DNA of 32,234 nt from Hyphomicrobiales bacterium (GTDB lineage Bacteria > Pseudomonadota > Alphaproteobacteria > Rhizobiales > Beijerinckiaceae). The notes beneath the pieces were generated by a model. That model was not told where the DNA came from. It did not search any database and saw nothing but the letters and a program-made list of their open reading frames with translations. This document shows positions 16,955 through 24,684 of the stretch, piece after piece. The stretch covers positions 1 to 32,234 of the forward strand of contig CANFLM010000028.1 in NCBI GenBank assembly GCA_947447895.1, in the 5' to 3' direction. A program made the position numbers and the translations under genes. Numbering within the stretch: position 1 is the stretch's first letter; every line of letters begins with the position of its first letter.

Positions 16955-17806
16955 ATGACCGACACGATGTCACACAGCGACCTGCGACACTCCGTGGATC
17001 CCCGGGATCCGCGGAGTTCGCGCGTCAAGGGCTCGAACCCCTCCCGCAGCTTTGCACTGGCAGGGATCCTTCTGCCGTTGCTGCTGGCCATCCTGTGGGA
17101 AGCGGCCATCCGCAGCGGGTTGGCCGTCGGCCGTTTGATGCCTCCCCCCTCGACCATCGGGGCGACCTTGTGGGAGCTGGCCAAAAGCGGCGAATTGCAG
17201 CTGCATTGCCTCGCCACTTTGGGGCGTGTGCTGGCAGGCTTTGCGCTGGGTGCCCTGTTCGGCACGATGATCGGAGCCGCCGCGGGGGCATTGGTGGTGG
17301 TGCGCCGCCTGATCGATCCGACCCTGCAAGCCCTCAGGGCCGTGCCGTCGATCGCCTGGGTGCCCTTGTTCATTCTCTGGATGGGGATTTTCGAGACCTC
17401 CAAAGTCGCCCTGATCGCGGTCGGCGTGTTTTTCCCTGTCTATCTCGGCGTCGCGGGGGCCATCGAGGGCATCGACCGCAAGCTGATCGAGGTCGGACAG
17501 GTGTTCAGGCTCAACCGCTGGGCGATGATCCGCCGCGTGATGTTGCCTGCTGTGTTGCCAGCCTGGATTATTGCGCTGCGCTCGGGCCTCGGCCTCGGTT
17601 TCATGTTTGTGGTCGCCGCCGAATTTATGGGCGCATCCGAGGGCTTGGGCTTTTTGCTGGTTGACGGCCAGCAGATGGGCAAGCCCGCACAAATTCTTGC
17701 ATCGATCATCACCTTTGCCGTGCTCGGCAAGCTGGCCGACGGTGTGCTGGTAATGGTCAGCAAACCGCTGCTGCTCTGGCAGGATACAGCGCGGGGGGCC
17801 TTGTAA
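16955..17806 (+). CDS. ABC transporter permease, SsuC/TauC type
   Basis: The inner-membrane permease of the importer, 283 residues with about six spans. The EAA docking loop is clear (LIEVGQVFRLNRWAMIRRVMLP) and the C-terminal FVVAAEFMGASEGLGFLLVDG is typical of SsuC/TauC. The first 25 residues are polar and low in conservation, encoded by a DNA palindrome (16989-17017). The ribosome site is poor (GAAG), so starts at the ATG 16967 or GTG 16994 are also possible. The stop overlaps the ATPase start by one base (TAATG). Confidence 0.9.
   Translation: MTDTMSHSDLRHSVDPRDPRSSRVKGSNPSRSFALAGILLPLLLAILWEAAIRSGLAVGRLMPPPSTIGATLWELAKSGELQLHCLATLGRVLAGFALGALFGTMIGAAAGALVVVRRLIDPTLQALRAVPSIAWVPLFILWMGIFETSKVALIAVGVFFPVYLGVAGAIEGIDRKLIEVGQVFRLNRWAMIRRVMLPAVLPAWIIALRSGLGLGFMFVVAAEFMGASEGLGFLLVDGQQMGKPAQILASIITFAVLGKLADGVLVMVSKPLLLWQDTARGAL
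16989..17017. repeat. 29-base near-perfect palindrome at the start of the permease gene
   Basis: Reading around base 17003, ACTCCGtGGATCCC pairs with GGGATCCgCGGAGT: 14 pairs, 13 Watson-Crick and one G-T, with a single-base centre. In RNA this would be a very stable hairpin about 35 bases after the annotated start codon and 70 bases after the binding-protein stop. It may set the expression ratio between binding protein and permease. Confidence 0.7.
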
Positions 17807-18591
17807 TGTTGCGGTTGAGCGGCCTTTCAAAAACCTATGCCGACGGCACCGAAGCCTTGCGCGATATCTCCCTGCAGGTCGGCAAGGGAGACATTCTGGC
17901 GCTGGTCGGCGGGTCGGGCTGCGGCAAAACCACCTTGTTGCGGCTGATCGCCGGATTGGATATCCCGAGCTCGGGCGCGATCACCGTCAATGGCGAAACC
18001 ATCAAGGGTCCGCATCCCTCCATCGGCATCGTGTTCCAGGAGCCGCGTCTGCTGCCCTGGCTGACGGTCGCCGGCAATGTCGGCTTCGGCCTTGCCGATC
18101 TGCCCCCGCAGGAGCGGCAGGTCCGTATTCTGCATGCGCTCGAAAAGGTCGGGCTGGCGGGCTATGACCAGCGTTGGCCGCGTGAACTGTCGGGCGGGCA
18201 GCAACAGCGTGTCGCCATTGCCCGCGCCTTTGTGACCGAACCCAAAGTGCTGCTGCTGGACGAACCGTTTTCCGCCCTCGATGCCTTTACCCGCGCCAGC
18301 CTGCACGACCATCTGCTGCTGCTCTGGGCCGAAACCAAGCCCACAGTGGTGATGGTGACCCATGATGTCGAGGAAGCCATTACGCTGGCTGACCGCGTGG
18401 TGGTGATGCGGCCCCGTCCGGGGCGGATGATGGAAACCATTTCGGTGACGCTCGATCGCCCGCGCGACAGGCTGGCTTTGGGCTTCGACAAGGCCAAGCG
18501 CCGGATTCTGCACGCGCTCGACCGCTCCTTGCAGCCCGAAAAAGCCGCTCCCACCCAAAAAGGGGCAGATAATGCCTCGCATTGGTGGTAA
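17806..18591 (+). CDS. ABC transporter ATP-binding protein, SsuB/TauB type
   Basis: The ATPase of the importer, 261 residues. It has Walker A GGSGCGKTT (35-43), the Q-loop IVFQEPRLLPWLTV (SsuB/TauB-like), the signature LSGGQQQRV (128-136), Walker B LLLDEP (149-154) and the H-loop VTHDVEEA. It is translationally coupled to the permease. The C-terminal 40 residues carry an extra basic stretch. The substrate is not specified by this subunit. Confidence 0.92.
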   Translation: MLRLSGLSKTYADGTEALRDISLQVGKGDILALVGGSGCGKTTLLRLIAGLDIPSSGAITVNGETIKGPHPSIGIVFQEPRLLPWLTVAGNVGFGLADLPPQERQVRILHALEKVGLAGYDQRWPRELSGGQQQRVAIARAFVTEPKVLLLDEPFSALDAFTRASLHDHLLLLWAETKPTVVMVTHDVEEAITLADRVVVMRPRPGRMMETISVTLDRPRDRLALGFDKAKRRILHALDRSLQPEKAAPTQKGADNASHWW

Positions 18592-18635
18592 GACCCTCTT
18601 CATTCTCCCTGTTCCGGCATTCAACGGAGGCCATC

Positions 18636-19145
18636 ATGGACGCCGACACACTTCGCAGCCTTCAGGCTCCGATCAAAAACAAATATAAAGAAGATCCCGA
18701 CACCGCCATCATCACCCTGCGCGCCTCGGGCGAACTGGATGACCAGCACATCGCCTGCAAGGTCGAAACCGGCCGCGCCATGATGGTGGCGGGCCTGCAT
18801 CCGGCCACCGGCGGTTCCGGCGCGGAATTGTGCTCGGGCGATATGCTGCTTGAAGCCCTTGTGGCCTGTGCCGGCGTCACCTTGAAAGCGGTAGCCACCG
18901 CTTTGGGAATCACCCTCAAAAAAGGCGTGGTCAAAGCCGAAGGCGATCTGGATTTCCGTGGCACTTTGGGCGTCGACCGCGAGGCCCCTGTCGGGTTCCG
19001 CGAGATCCGTCTGACCTTCGAGGTCGATACCGACGCCCCGCAGGACCAGCTCGATACCTTGTTGAAACTGACCGAGCGCTATTGCGTGGTCTTCCAGACC
19101 ATCAATACCAAACCCGCGCTGGCCGTGGTGATGAACCGCACCTAA
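18636..19145 (+). CDS. OsmC family protein
   Basis: A 169-residue OsmC/Ohr-family protein. Family members include peroxiredoxin-like hydroperoxide reductases and proteins of unknown function (YhfA type). Cysteines C78 (in LVACAGVT) and C150 (in RYCVVF) match the catalytic pair positions, and C66 lies in AELCSGDMLLEAL. I start at the ATG 18636 with a GGAGG ribosome site; the frame open to 18582 overlaps the ATPase and is not real. It follows the importer ATPase by 44 bases, so it is probably cotranscribed, which suggests a redox role linked to the imported (perhaps sulfur) compound. Confidence 0.85.
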   Translation: MDADTLRSLQAPIKNKYKEDPDTAIITLRASGELDDQHIACKVETGRAMMVAGLHPATGGSGAELCSGDMLLEALVACAGVTLKAVATALGITLKKGVVKAEGDLDFRGTLGVDREAPVGFREIRLTFEVDTDAPQDQLDTLLKLTERYCVVFQTINTKPALAVVMNRT

Positions 19146-19165
19146 CCCCTTGAAAGGACATCCCC

Positions 19166-19402
19166 ATGTCTGACGACGATCAGGATATCACCAAAGATTG
19201 CAACGGCACCCAGCTTCATGATGGCGACACTGTCCACATCATCAAGGATCTGAAGGTCAAAGGCACCAACACCACGCTCAAACAGGGCACCAAGGTAAAG
19301 GGCATCCGCCTGACCGGCAATCCCGAAGAAGTCGAATGCCGCGTCGAAAATATCAAAGGGCTGGTGCTGAAAACCGCCTTTCTGAAGCGGGTGAATTCAT
19401 AG
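19166..19402 (+). CDS. PhnA/YjdM-like small protein (C-terminal SH3-like domain only)
   Basis: A 78-residue protein matching the C-terminal domain of PhnA (YjdM): DCNGTQLHDGDTVHIIKDLKVKG, then TTLKQGTKVKGIRLTGNPEEVECRV and LVLKTAFLKRV. The N-terminal zinc ribbon of the long form is missing. Despite the name, PhnA is not a proven phosphonate enzyme here and its role is unknown. The ribosome site AAAGGA lies 7 bases before the ATG. It is 20 bases after the osmC-like gene, so it is likely the last gene of that operon. Its stop overlaps the convergent DUF6883-like gene. Confidence 0.8.
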   Translation: MSDDDQDITKDCNGTQLHDGDTVHIIKDLKVKGTNTTLKQGTKVKGIRLTGNPEEVECRVENIKGLVLKTAFLKRVNS

Positions 19403-19738
19403 GCTGTCGGGATAGGCCGTCACCAGCCGCTGGTTGGGGCGGTGCCCGCCTGCACTGCCGATCAATGACCTGATCCACACAGTAATGAGGCATGGCTGTG
19501 TTCCGTCCGGGGCCGCAACCACGCATTTATAAATCAGCTTTTCACCATCGGGATGTGGCATCGTCTGCACCAATGTTGCCGTCAAAGATTGTCTGAGCAA
19601 TGCCTCACGCAATTGATGCGGATTTTGAAAAGCAAAGCCGCGATTGATAAAGAATTTTGCTTTGGAACGTCCCTGCGGATGATTTGAATTCAGTAAATAT
19701 TTCAATATTTTATCATCAGGAATATTATAAGTGATCAT
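19397..19738 (-). CDS. DUF6883-like hypothetical protein
   Basis: A 113-residue protein. The middle, YLLNSNHPQGRSKAKFF followed by LREALLRQSLTATLV, and the ending VWIRSLIGSAGGHRPNQRLVTAYP, match my memory of the DUF6883 pattern (N-x-HP-x-G-x-K-A-x-x-F, ending in LvTaYP). The function is unknown. It starts with an ATG that shares one base with the upstream stop (TGATG), so it is coupled to the DUF4926-like gene. Its 5' end is strikingly AT-rich: only 13 of 60 bases are G or C in 19681-19740. That contrasts with its neighbours and suggests horizontal acquisition. Confidence 0.65.
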   Translation of the reverse strand: MITYNIPDDKILKYLLNSNHPQGRSKAKFFINRGFAFQNPHQLREALLRQSLTATLVQTMPHPDGEKLIYKCVVAAPDGTQPCLITVWIRSLIGSAGGHRPNQRLVTAYPDSL

Positions 19739-19974
19739 CAGGCTCTCACGAATTGATCCTTTGTCATGGTCAATACGCAGCACATGGGTTCGGTAAATTC
19801 GATTTCGTAGGCATCGCTGGTCTGGCTGATATCCACCACGGTGACGAGCGAGCCTGATTGGATGACAAGGCCTTCGGCCTCGACCGCAACAATTGTGCGG
19901 ACAAGATCATAATCATGGATCATTTGAGGGTGTTCGCTGTGTTGCGCCAAGCCAAATGGTAATTTTGCACCCAT
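19738..19974 (-). CDS. DUF4926-like hypothetical protein
   Basis: A 78-residue protein from the ATG 19972-19974, which has GGAG 6 bases upstream; ATGs at 19986 and 19989 would add 4-5 residues. The core IHDYDLVRTIVAVEAEGLVIQSGSLVTVVDI followed by AYEIEF fits DUF4926, a small beta-rich (SH3-like) family. It is translationally coupled to the DUF6883-like gene downstream. Such small coupled pairs are often toxin-antitoxin or immunity modules, but I have no direct evidence of that here. Confidence 0.62.
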   Translation of the reverse strand: MGAKLPFGLAQHSEHPQMIHDYDLVRTIVAVEAEGLVIQSGSLVTVVDISQTSDAYEIEFTEPMCCVLTMTKDQFVRA

Positions 19975-20002
19975 CGCAATCTCCATCATGAAAAAGCGTA
20001 AC

Positions 20003-20017
20003 AGGTTATTGTAACCT
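20003..20017 (-). terminator. Weak terminator-like hairpin at the gshB stop
   Basis: AGGTTA-ttg-TAACCT is a perfect 6-bp inverted repeat touching the gshB stop codon. On the minus strand a CTTTTTC run appears 6 bases after the stem. The stem is short, so termination would be inefficient at best. Confidence 0.35.
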
Positions 20018-20961
20018 CAACCCCGCTTGGCTTCAATCCGGTCCCAGATCGCCTTCGACAGATCCGGGCCACCCAGACGCTTGATCGCGCGCAGGCCGGT
20101 GGGCGAGGTGACGTTGATTTCGGTCAGGTGGCCGTCGATCACGTCGATGCCGACAAACAGCAGGCCGCGCTCTTTGAGGGTCGGGCCGATCCGGTCACAG
20201 ATTTCCTTTTCGCGCGGGGTCAGCTGGGTGGTTTCGGCCGCGCCGCCGCGTACCATGTTGGAACGGATGTCGTTTTCGGCCGGAACGCGGTTGACGCCGC
20301 CCAAAGGCTCGCCGTCGACCAGAATGATCCGCTTGTCGCCCTTCACCACCGCAGGCAGGAAGCGTTGCACCACCCATGGTTCACGGAACATGGTCGAGAA
20401 CAGATCGAACAGCGAGCCGAAATTCGGGTCTTTCGCACCGGTCTTGAACACCGCCGCACCGCCATTGCCGTAAAGCGGTTTCATCACGATCTCGCCGTGC
20501 TCGTCGCGGAATTCTTCGATCGCCTCGCGGTCGCGGGTGATCAGGGTCGGCGGCATCAGATCGGGGAACAGGGTCACCATGATCTTTTCGGGCGCATTGC
20601 GCACATGGGCCGGATCATTGACGACCAGTGTCTGCGGATGCACGCGTTCGAGCAGATGGGTCGAGGTCACATAGGCCATGTCGAAGGGCGGATCCTGACG
20701 CAGCAGCACGACATCCACATCCGCCAGATCGGTGCGGACCGGCTCGCCCAGACTGCAATGGTCACCCACCACATCGCGCACCACCAGATCCTGCATCGGC
20801 GCGAAGACGCGGGAATCACGCATCGAGAGTTTGTCGGGCGTGTAGAATTTGAGCTTGTGGCCGCGCGCTTGCGCTTCGAGCAGCAAGGCGAAGGTGGAAT
20901 CACCCGCAATTTTAATGGCTTGGATGGGGTCCATCTGCACGGCAACGGTGAGTGATTTCAC
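20017..20961 (-). CDS. gshB: Glutathione synthetase
   Basis: GshB joins gamma-glutamylcysteine and glycine with ATP to make glutathione in the cytoplasm. The 314-residue protein shows the prokaryotic GshB start ([20 protein letters not shown]), the ATP-grasp core ([16 protein letters not shown]), [17 protein letters not shown] and the ending [20 protein letters not shown] chose the GTG at 20959-20961, with AAGGA 8 bases upstream; it matches the family N-terminus and length. The frame open to 21114 overlaps yraN and is not real. It is the third gene of rsmI-yraN-gshB, a usual alphaproteobacterial order. Confidence 0.96.
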   Translation of the reverse strand: MKSLTVAVQMDPIQAIKIAGDSTFALLLEAQARGHKLKFYTPDKLSMRDSRVFAPMQDLVVRDVVGDHCSLGEPVRTDLADVDVVLLRQDPPFDMAYVTSTHLLERVHPQTLVVNDPAHVRNAPEKIMVTLFPDLMPPTLITRDREAIEEFRDEHGEIVMKPLYGNGGAAVFKTGAKDPNFGSLFDLFSTMFREPWVVQRFLPAVVKGDKRIILVDGEPLGGVNRVPAENDIRSNMVRGGAAETTQLTPREKEICDRIGPTLKERGLLFVGIDVIDGHLTEINVTSPTGLRAIKRLGGPDLSKAIWDRIEAKRG

Positions 20962-21013
20962 GTCGATGATCCTTGTCTTGTCAAAACTCTGCTTGGTTGG
21001 ACAGTCTAGCCGC

Positions 21014-21421
21014 TTATTCGGCAAGCGTGAAGGCGTCTTCGATATGGCGCGGCCAGCGCCACGGCACCACCAGCACCGCATCCGCGCGCAGCACATGATC
21101 TTGCGCCCAACCATTGCGCATCAGCCACAGATTGACCGCCTTGTTGAAACGGCTTTGCTTGCTTGGATCGATGGCCGCCAGAGCCCGATCATGGTCGGCG
21201 CGATATTTGACCTCGACAAAGGCAATCACCTGCTTGCGCCGCATCACCAGATCGATCTCGCCCCCATGGCCGCCATAGCGATAGGCCAGCAGCCGATAAC
21301 CCTTGCACAACAGGCTGAAGGCCGCCAGCCATTCGGCCCAGATCCCGTGGCGCAAGGCCCGTTGCCGCTGCCGGGACGAGCGGCGTGCCTTGGGCTTTTG
21401 CGGGGCGGGCAATGGGCTCAT
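21014..21421 (-). CDS. yraN: UPF0102/YraN family putative endonuclease
   Basis: A 135-residue YraN-family protein with a restriction-endonuclease-like fold. The predicted metal-binding motif is complete: GEIDLV (E55, D57) and VEVK (E70, K72). The function is unproven; DNA or Holliday-junction processing has been proposed for the fold. The N-terminus is basic ([16 protein letters not shown]). Its ATG overlaps the rsmI stop by 4 bases, so the two are coupled. Confidence 0.9.
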   Translation of the reverse strand: MSPLPAPQKPKARRSSRQRQRALRHGIWAEWLAAFSLLCKGYRLLAYRYGGHGGEIDLVMRRKQVIAFVEVKYRADHDRALAAIDPSKQSRFNKAVNLWLMRNGWAQDHVLRADAVLVVPWRWPRHIEDAFTLAE

Positions 21422-22368
21422 CCGTCCTGATTGCCACCCTCGCGTGCCAGGGCCACGGCGCGCGCATAGATCTGGCGGCGCGGCTGTCCGGTCTCCTGCA
21501 CGGTGACATCCACCGCGTCTTTCACCGAGAGATGGCTCAAATGCCGGCGCAACCGGGCATCGAGATCACTCTCGTCGATCACGAACGCATCCTCTTGCGG
21601 CGGCCCGATCAGCACGACAATCTCGCCCTTGGGCTTGTTCTCGCTGCCATAGAGCGCCGCCAGTTCGGGCAGGGTGCCGCGCCGGACGGTTTCGAAATAT
21701 TTGGTGAGTTCCCTCGCCACAGCCGCCGGACGCGGACCGAGCATCGCATGGGCATCGTTGAGCATGTCGACCAGACGATGCGGGGATTCGAAAAACACCA
21801 GTGTGCCCGGAATCACCGATAGCACCTGCAGCCGTTCCTTGCGGGCCGTGGTTTTGGACGGCAGAAAGCCTTCGAAAAAGAAGCGGTCGGTCGGCAATCC
21901 GGCCACCACCAGCGCGGTCAGAACCGCCGACGCCCCGGGAATGGGGGTCACCGACAGGCCCTCGGCCACGACGCTTTCCACCAGCTTGTAACCGGGGTCG
22001 GAGACCAAAGGCGTGCCGGCATCCGACACCAGCGCCAGAGCCTGTCCGCGGGCCAGACGCTCCATGATTTTGGGCCGCATCTCGGCGGCATTGTGCTCGT
22101 GATAGGCCATCAAAGGCGTGGTGATGCCGTAATGGGCCAGCAGGACTTTGGTGACACGGGTGTCTTCGGCCAGAATGAGATCGGCCGCCGACAGGGTCGA
22201 CAGAGCGCGCAAGGAAATATCGCGCAAATTGCCGATCGGCGTCGCCACCACATGCAGACCGGGGGCAATGGGCTCCGCCTCGGCCTCGAGGCCCAGCAGA
22301 GTGTAGGAAGAACGCGAGGCACCGCTTCCCGAACCTGATGAATATGTTGTCATGCCCCACCATGCCAC
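21418..22368 (-). CDS. rsmI: 16S rRNA (cytidine-1402-2'-O)-methyltransferase
   Basis: RsmI methylates the ribose of C1402 in the decoding centre, using S-adenosylmethionine. The tetrapyrrole-methylase fold is clear: LHVVATPIGNLRDISLRAL, ILAEDTRVTKVLL, LVSDAGTPLVSDPGY and PIPGASAVLTALVVAGLP. The GTG at 22366-22368 has TAGGG 7 bases upstream; the ATG five codons later (22353) is an alternative with a badly spaced GGTGG. The first 30 residues (serine/glycine-rich) precede the conserved domain. The C-terminal extension fits the RsmI family. Confidence 0.95.
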   Translation of the reverse strand: MAWWGMTTYSSGSGSGASRSSYTLLGLEAEAEPIAPGLHVVATPIGNLRDISLRALSTLSAADLILAEDTRVTKVLLAHYGITTPLMAYHEHNAAEMRPKIMERLARGQALALVSDAGTPLVSDPGYKLVESVVAEGLSVTPIPGASAVLTALVVAGLPTDRFFFEGFLPSKTTARKERLQVLSVIPGTLVFFESPHRLVDMLNDAHAMLGPRPAAVARELTKYFETVRRGTLPELAALYGSENKPKGEIVVLIGPPQEDAFVIDESDLDARLRRHLSHLSVKDAVDVTVQETGQPRRQIYARAVALAREGGNQDG

Positions 22369-22523
22369 AGCCGGACCCTATCGAAAAGCACCGTAGGGTT
22401 CGCGATCGGGGAATTCCTGTATTTTGGAAGAAACCTTATTATTTTCTCCATGTTTCAGCTCTATTTTTTTCCGCTTCCGCACGCTAACAATAGCCAGCAT
22501 GCCAACAGGGAGACCAAGGGCCG

Positions 22524-23801
22524 ATGCAAGGGAATCGTGGCAAGAAGACTGTCGGAACCCATGGCGGGCCTTTCGGAGCGGCTGTCCGGACACTGGCCCC
22601 GGTCGCTCTGGTCTGCGCACTGGTCTGCGTCCTGGCGGGCTGCATGGGATCGAGCCGCTTCGGCTCGTCGCGCGAGGCCACACCGACCCTTTCTGCCCCG
22701 GTCGGCACGGTCAGCGAACAACCGCTCGATCTGCCACCGACTACCGACACGCCCGCGGGCGGACTGGGCAACAGCCTGTCCCCTTCAGACGGCATCACGG
22801 TGGCGCTGCTGCTGCCTCTGAGCGCGAGCGGCCATACCGGCGCGGTTGCCACCGCCCTGCGCAATGCCGGAGAACTGGCACAATCCGAATATAAGGGTGC
22901 CAAAATCAGGCTCGTCATCAAGGACGATCTGGGCCATGCCGATGGCGCCCGCACTGCGGCCCGCAGCGCTCTGGCGGAGGGCGCACAAGTGGTGCTGGGC
23001 CCGCTGCTCGCTCCCTCGGTCAAGGCCGCGGGCGATGTGACCCGCGCCGCCGGCAAGCCGATGATCGCCTTTTCAACCGACCAGACGGTGGGGGGACGCG
23101 GGGTCTATTTGCTGAGCTTCCTGCCCGATAACGATGTCGACCAGATCATCGGCTATGCCGCGTCCAGAGGCAAAACCTCTTTTGCAGCCATGATCCCCGA
23201 AGGGGCCTATGGCAATGTGGTTGCAGCGGCCTTTCAGGAATCCTGTGCCCGCCGCGGTTTGCGGGTGGCAACACTTGAACGCTATAACGCATCCAGCGCC
23301 GAGCAGGCTGCCAAGGCCATTGCGGCTGTGACCGTGCCGGTCGATGCCCTGTTCGTGCCGGAAAACGGCGATGGCGCAGCCACCACCGGCGCGGCCTTGC
23401 AAACGGCAGGCATTGAAACGAAAAAATGGCAGCTGCTCGGCACCAGCGCCTGGGATGACCCCCGGCTGGCGAAGAGCCCGGCCTTCCAGGGTGGCTGGTT
23501 TGCTTCCCCCGACCGGAACGGTTTTAACGCCTTTTCCAAACGGTATCAGGCCAAATATGGCGAGGAACCGCCGCGTCTGGCCAGTCTGAGCTATGATGCC
23601 GTGTTTCTGGTCAATGCCCTGCTGAACCAGTATGGCACACAGGCCTTTGCCGATGCGACCCTGCTCAACACCGACGGCATGATCGGCACCGATGGCCTGT
23701 TCCGTTTCAAAGCCGGCGGCGGCACAGAGCGGCCTTTGGCCATTTCACAAATCGCGTCCGGCGCGACGACAGTGATCCAGCCGGCCAAGCAGAATTTCTA
23801 G
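22524..23801 (+). CDS. LppC/LpoA-like lipoprotein, putative penicillin-binding-protein activator
   Basis: A 425-residue envelope lipoprotein. A signal peptide (VRTLAPVALVCALVCVLAGC region) ends in the lipobox LAGC with C40, so it should be lipid-anchored. The mature part is a type-1 periplasmic-binding fold (ITVALLLPLSASGHTG, VVLGPLLAPSVKAAGD, MIAFSTDQTVGGRGVYLLSF, LASLSYDAVFLVNALL), as in the C-terminal domain of LpoA. In enterobacteria LpoA activates PBP1a; that role is inferred only by family here. It is divergent from rsmI-yraN-gshB, the usual alphaproteobacterial arrangement. The ribosome site is GGGAG. Confidence 0.85.
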   Translation: MQGNRGKKTVGTHGGPFGAAVRTLAPVALVCALVCVLAGCMGSSRFGSSREATPTLSAPVGTVSEQPLDLPPTTDTPAGGLGNSLSPSDGITVALLLPLSASGHTGAVATALRNAGELAQSEYKGAKIRLVIKDDLGHADGARTAARSALAEGAQVVLGPLLAPSVKAAGDVTRAAGKPMIAFSTDQTVGGRGVYLLSFLPDNDVDQIIGYAASRGKTSFAAMIPEGAYGNVVAAAFQESCARRGLRVATLERYNASSAEQAAKAIAAVTVPVDALFVPENGDGAATTGAALQTAGIETKKWQLLGTSAWDDPRLAKSPAFQGGWFASPDRNGFNAFSKRYQAKYGEEPPRLASLSYDAVFLVNALLNQYGTQAFADATLLNTDGMIGTDGLFRFKAGGGTERPLAISQIASGATTVIQPAKQNF

Positions 23802-23907
23802 GAGCAGATTGATCACGCCGACGATTGATTTATCTTTGTTTTGATCTATCGTTTCTAAAGCTCATTTTATTGTTTTTTCATGTTGTTCCACTTCGAGAAT
23901 TTTCAAA

Positions 23908-24624
23908 ATGCTTTTACACGCAAATGCAATCCTGGCTGTTGGCCGGTGCAAGAGCATCGAGCATATCAGCCGCTTGTGCCAGGCGCATTTGCTGGATTTC
24001 GGTTTCCGTCATGTCGCCTATCTCACCATGCGGTCGCCGGTGCTTGCCCCGCAGGACTGGATCGTGTCCACCACCTATCCGCGGGAGTGGCAGGAGCGCT
24101 ATAGCGACCGCTCCTATGCGCGCGTCGATCCGGTGCTCAATGCCTGCTCGCACGCGCTATTGCCGGTCAACTGGGATACGGTGCCGATCACCAGTCTGGA
24201 AGCGCGCAATCTGGTGGGCGAAGCCGTCGATTTCGGCATCGGCAGAACCGGCATCAGCGTGCCGTTGCGCAGTCCCGACGGCAGTTTCGGACTGGTGTCC
24301 TTTACCGCCGACGAGCAAACCGACGATTGGGGCCCTGCCTCAGCCACCATGGCATCCTTGACCTTGCTTGCGATGCATTGCCATGCCCGTGCCAACCAGT
24401 TGTTGCAGGCCAGGGATATTGAAGCCGGACTGAGCGCACGCGAGATCGAATGTATCAGCTGGTCTTCCGCGGGAAAATCCCTCGCCGAGACCGCCAGACT
24501 GATGGGGATCAGCGAACGCACGGTGCGGTTTCACCGCGAGAATATCCGCATCAAACTCGACACGCGGACCACGATGGAAAGTGTCAGCAAGGCCGTTTCG
24601 CTCGGTTTGATCATCCGCCGGTAA
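23908..24624 (+). CDS. LuxR-type quorum-sensing regulator without a synthase (LuxR solo)
   Basis: A 238-residue regulator with an N-terminal autoinducer-binding domain (about 15-160) and a C-terminal LuxR helix-turn-helix (about 172-235). Residues matching TraR W57, Y61, D70, P71, W85 and G113 are all present as W61, Y65, D74, P75, W89 and G115 (the last by approximate alignment), with TraR-like spacing, so acyl-homoserine-lactone binding is plausible. The DNA-binding part has LSAREIECISWSSAGKS and ISERTVRFHRENIRIKL. No luxI-type gene lies within the window. The spacer before it is AT-rich and has no good ribosome site (the ATG follows CGAGAATTTTCAAA), so translation may be weak or regulated. 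Confidence 0.9.
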   Translation: MLLHANAILAVGRCKSIEHISRLCQAHLLDFGFRHVAYLTMRSPVLAPQDWIVSTTYPREWQERYSDRSYARVDPVLNACSHALLPVNWDTVPITSLEARNLVGEAVDFGIGRTGISVPLRSPDGSFGLVSFTADEQTDDWGPASATMASLTLLAMHCHARANQLLQARDIEAGLSAREIECISWSSAGKSLAETARLMGISERTVRFHRENIRIKLDTRTTMESVSKAVSLGLIIRR

Positions 24625-24633
24625 GCCCGGTAC

Positions 24634-24672
24634 CCTGTCGGAACGGACAGGTTCGTCAATCATCAACCTGTC
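24634..24672 (+). promoter_or_regulatory. Overlapping inverted repeats after luxR (lux-box-like dyad and alternative hairpin)
   Basis: CCTGTC-N6-GACAGG (24634-24651) is an 18-bp dyad with the symmetry of LuxR/TraR boxes. Its right arm extends to GACAGGTT (24646-24653), which is also perfectly complementary to AACCTGTC (24665-24672). One segment can therefore pair with either neighbour. It starts 10 bases after the luxR stop. It could be a protein site, an RNA switch, or both. Confidence 0.45.
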
Positions 24673-24684
24673 TTATGGTGAGGT

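Noticed and set aside
16996..17010. BamHI-SmaI-BamHI-like string suggesting a cloning linker
   Set aside because: It lies inside a longer symmetric palindrome, in frame with the permease, and the flanking DNA continues the importer operon. A natural hairpin explains it better.
17030..17050. GGCTCGAACCCC resembling a tRNA T-loop
   Set aside because: There is no matching D-arm, anticodon arm or acceptor stem nearby; it is within the permease coding region.
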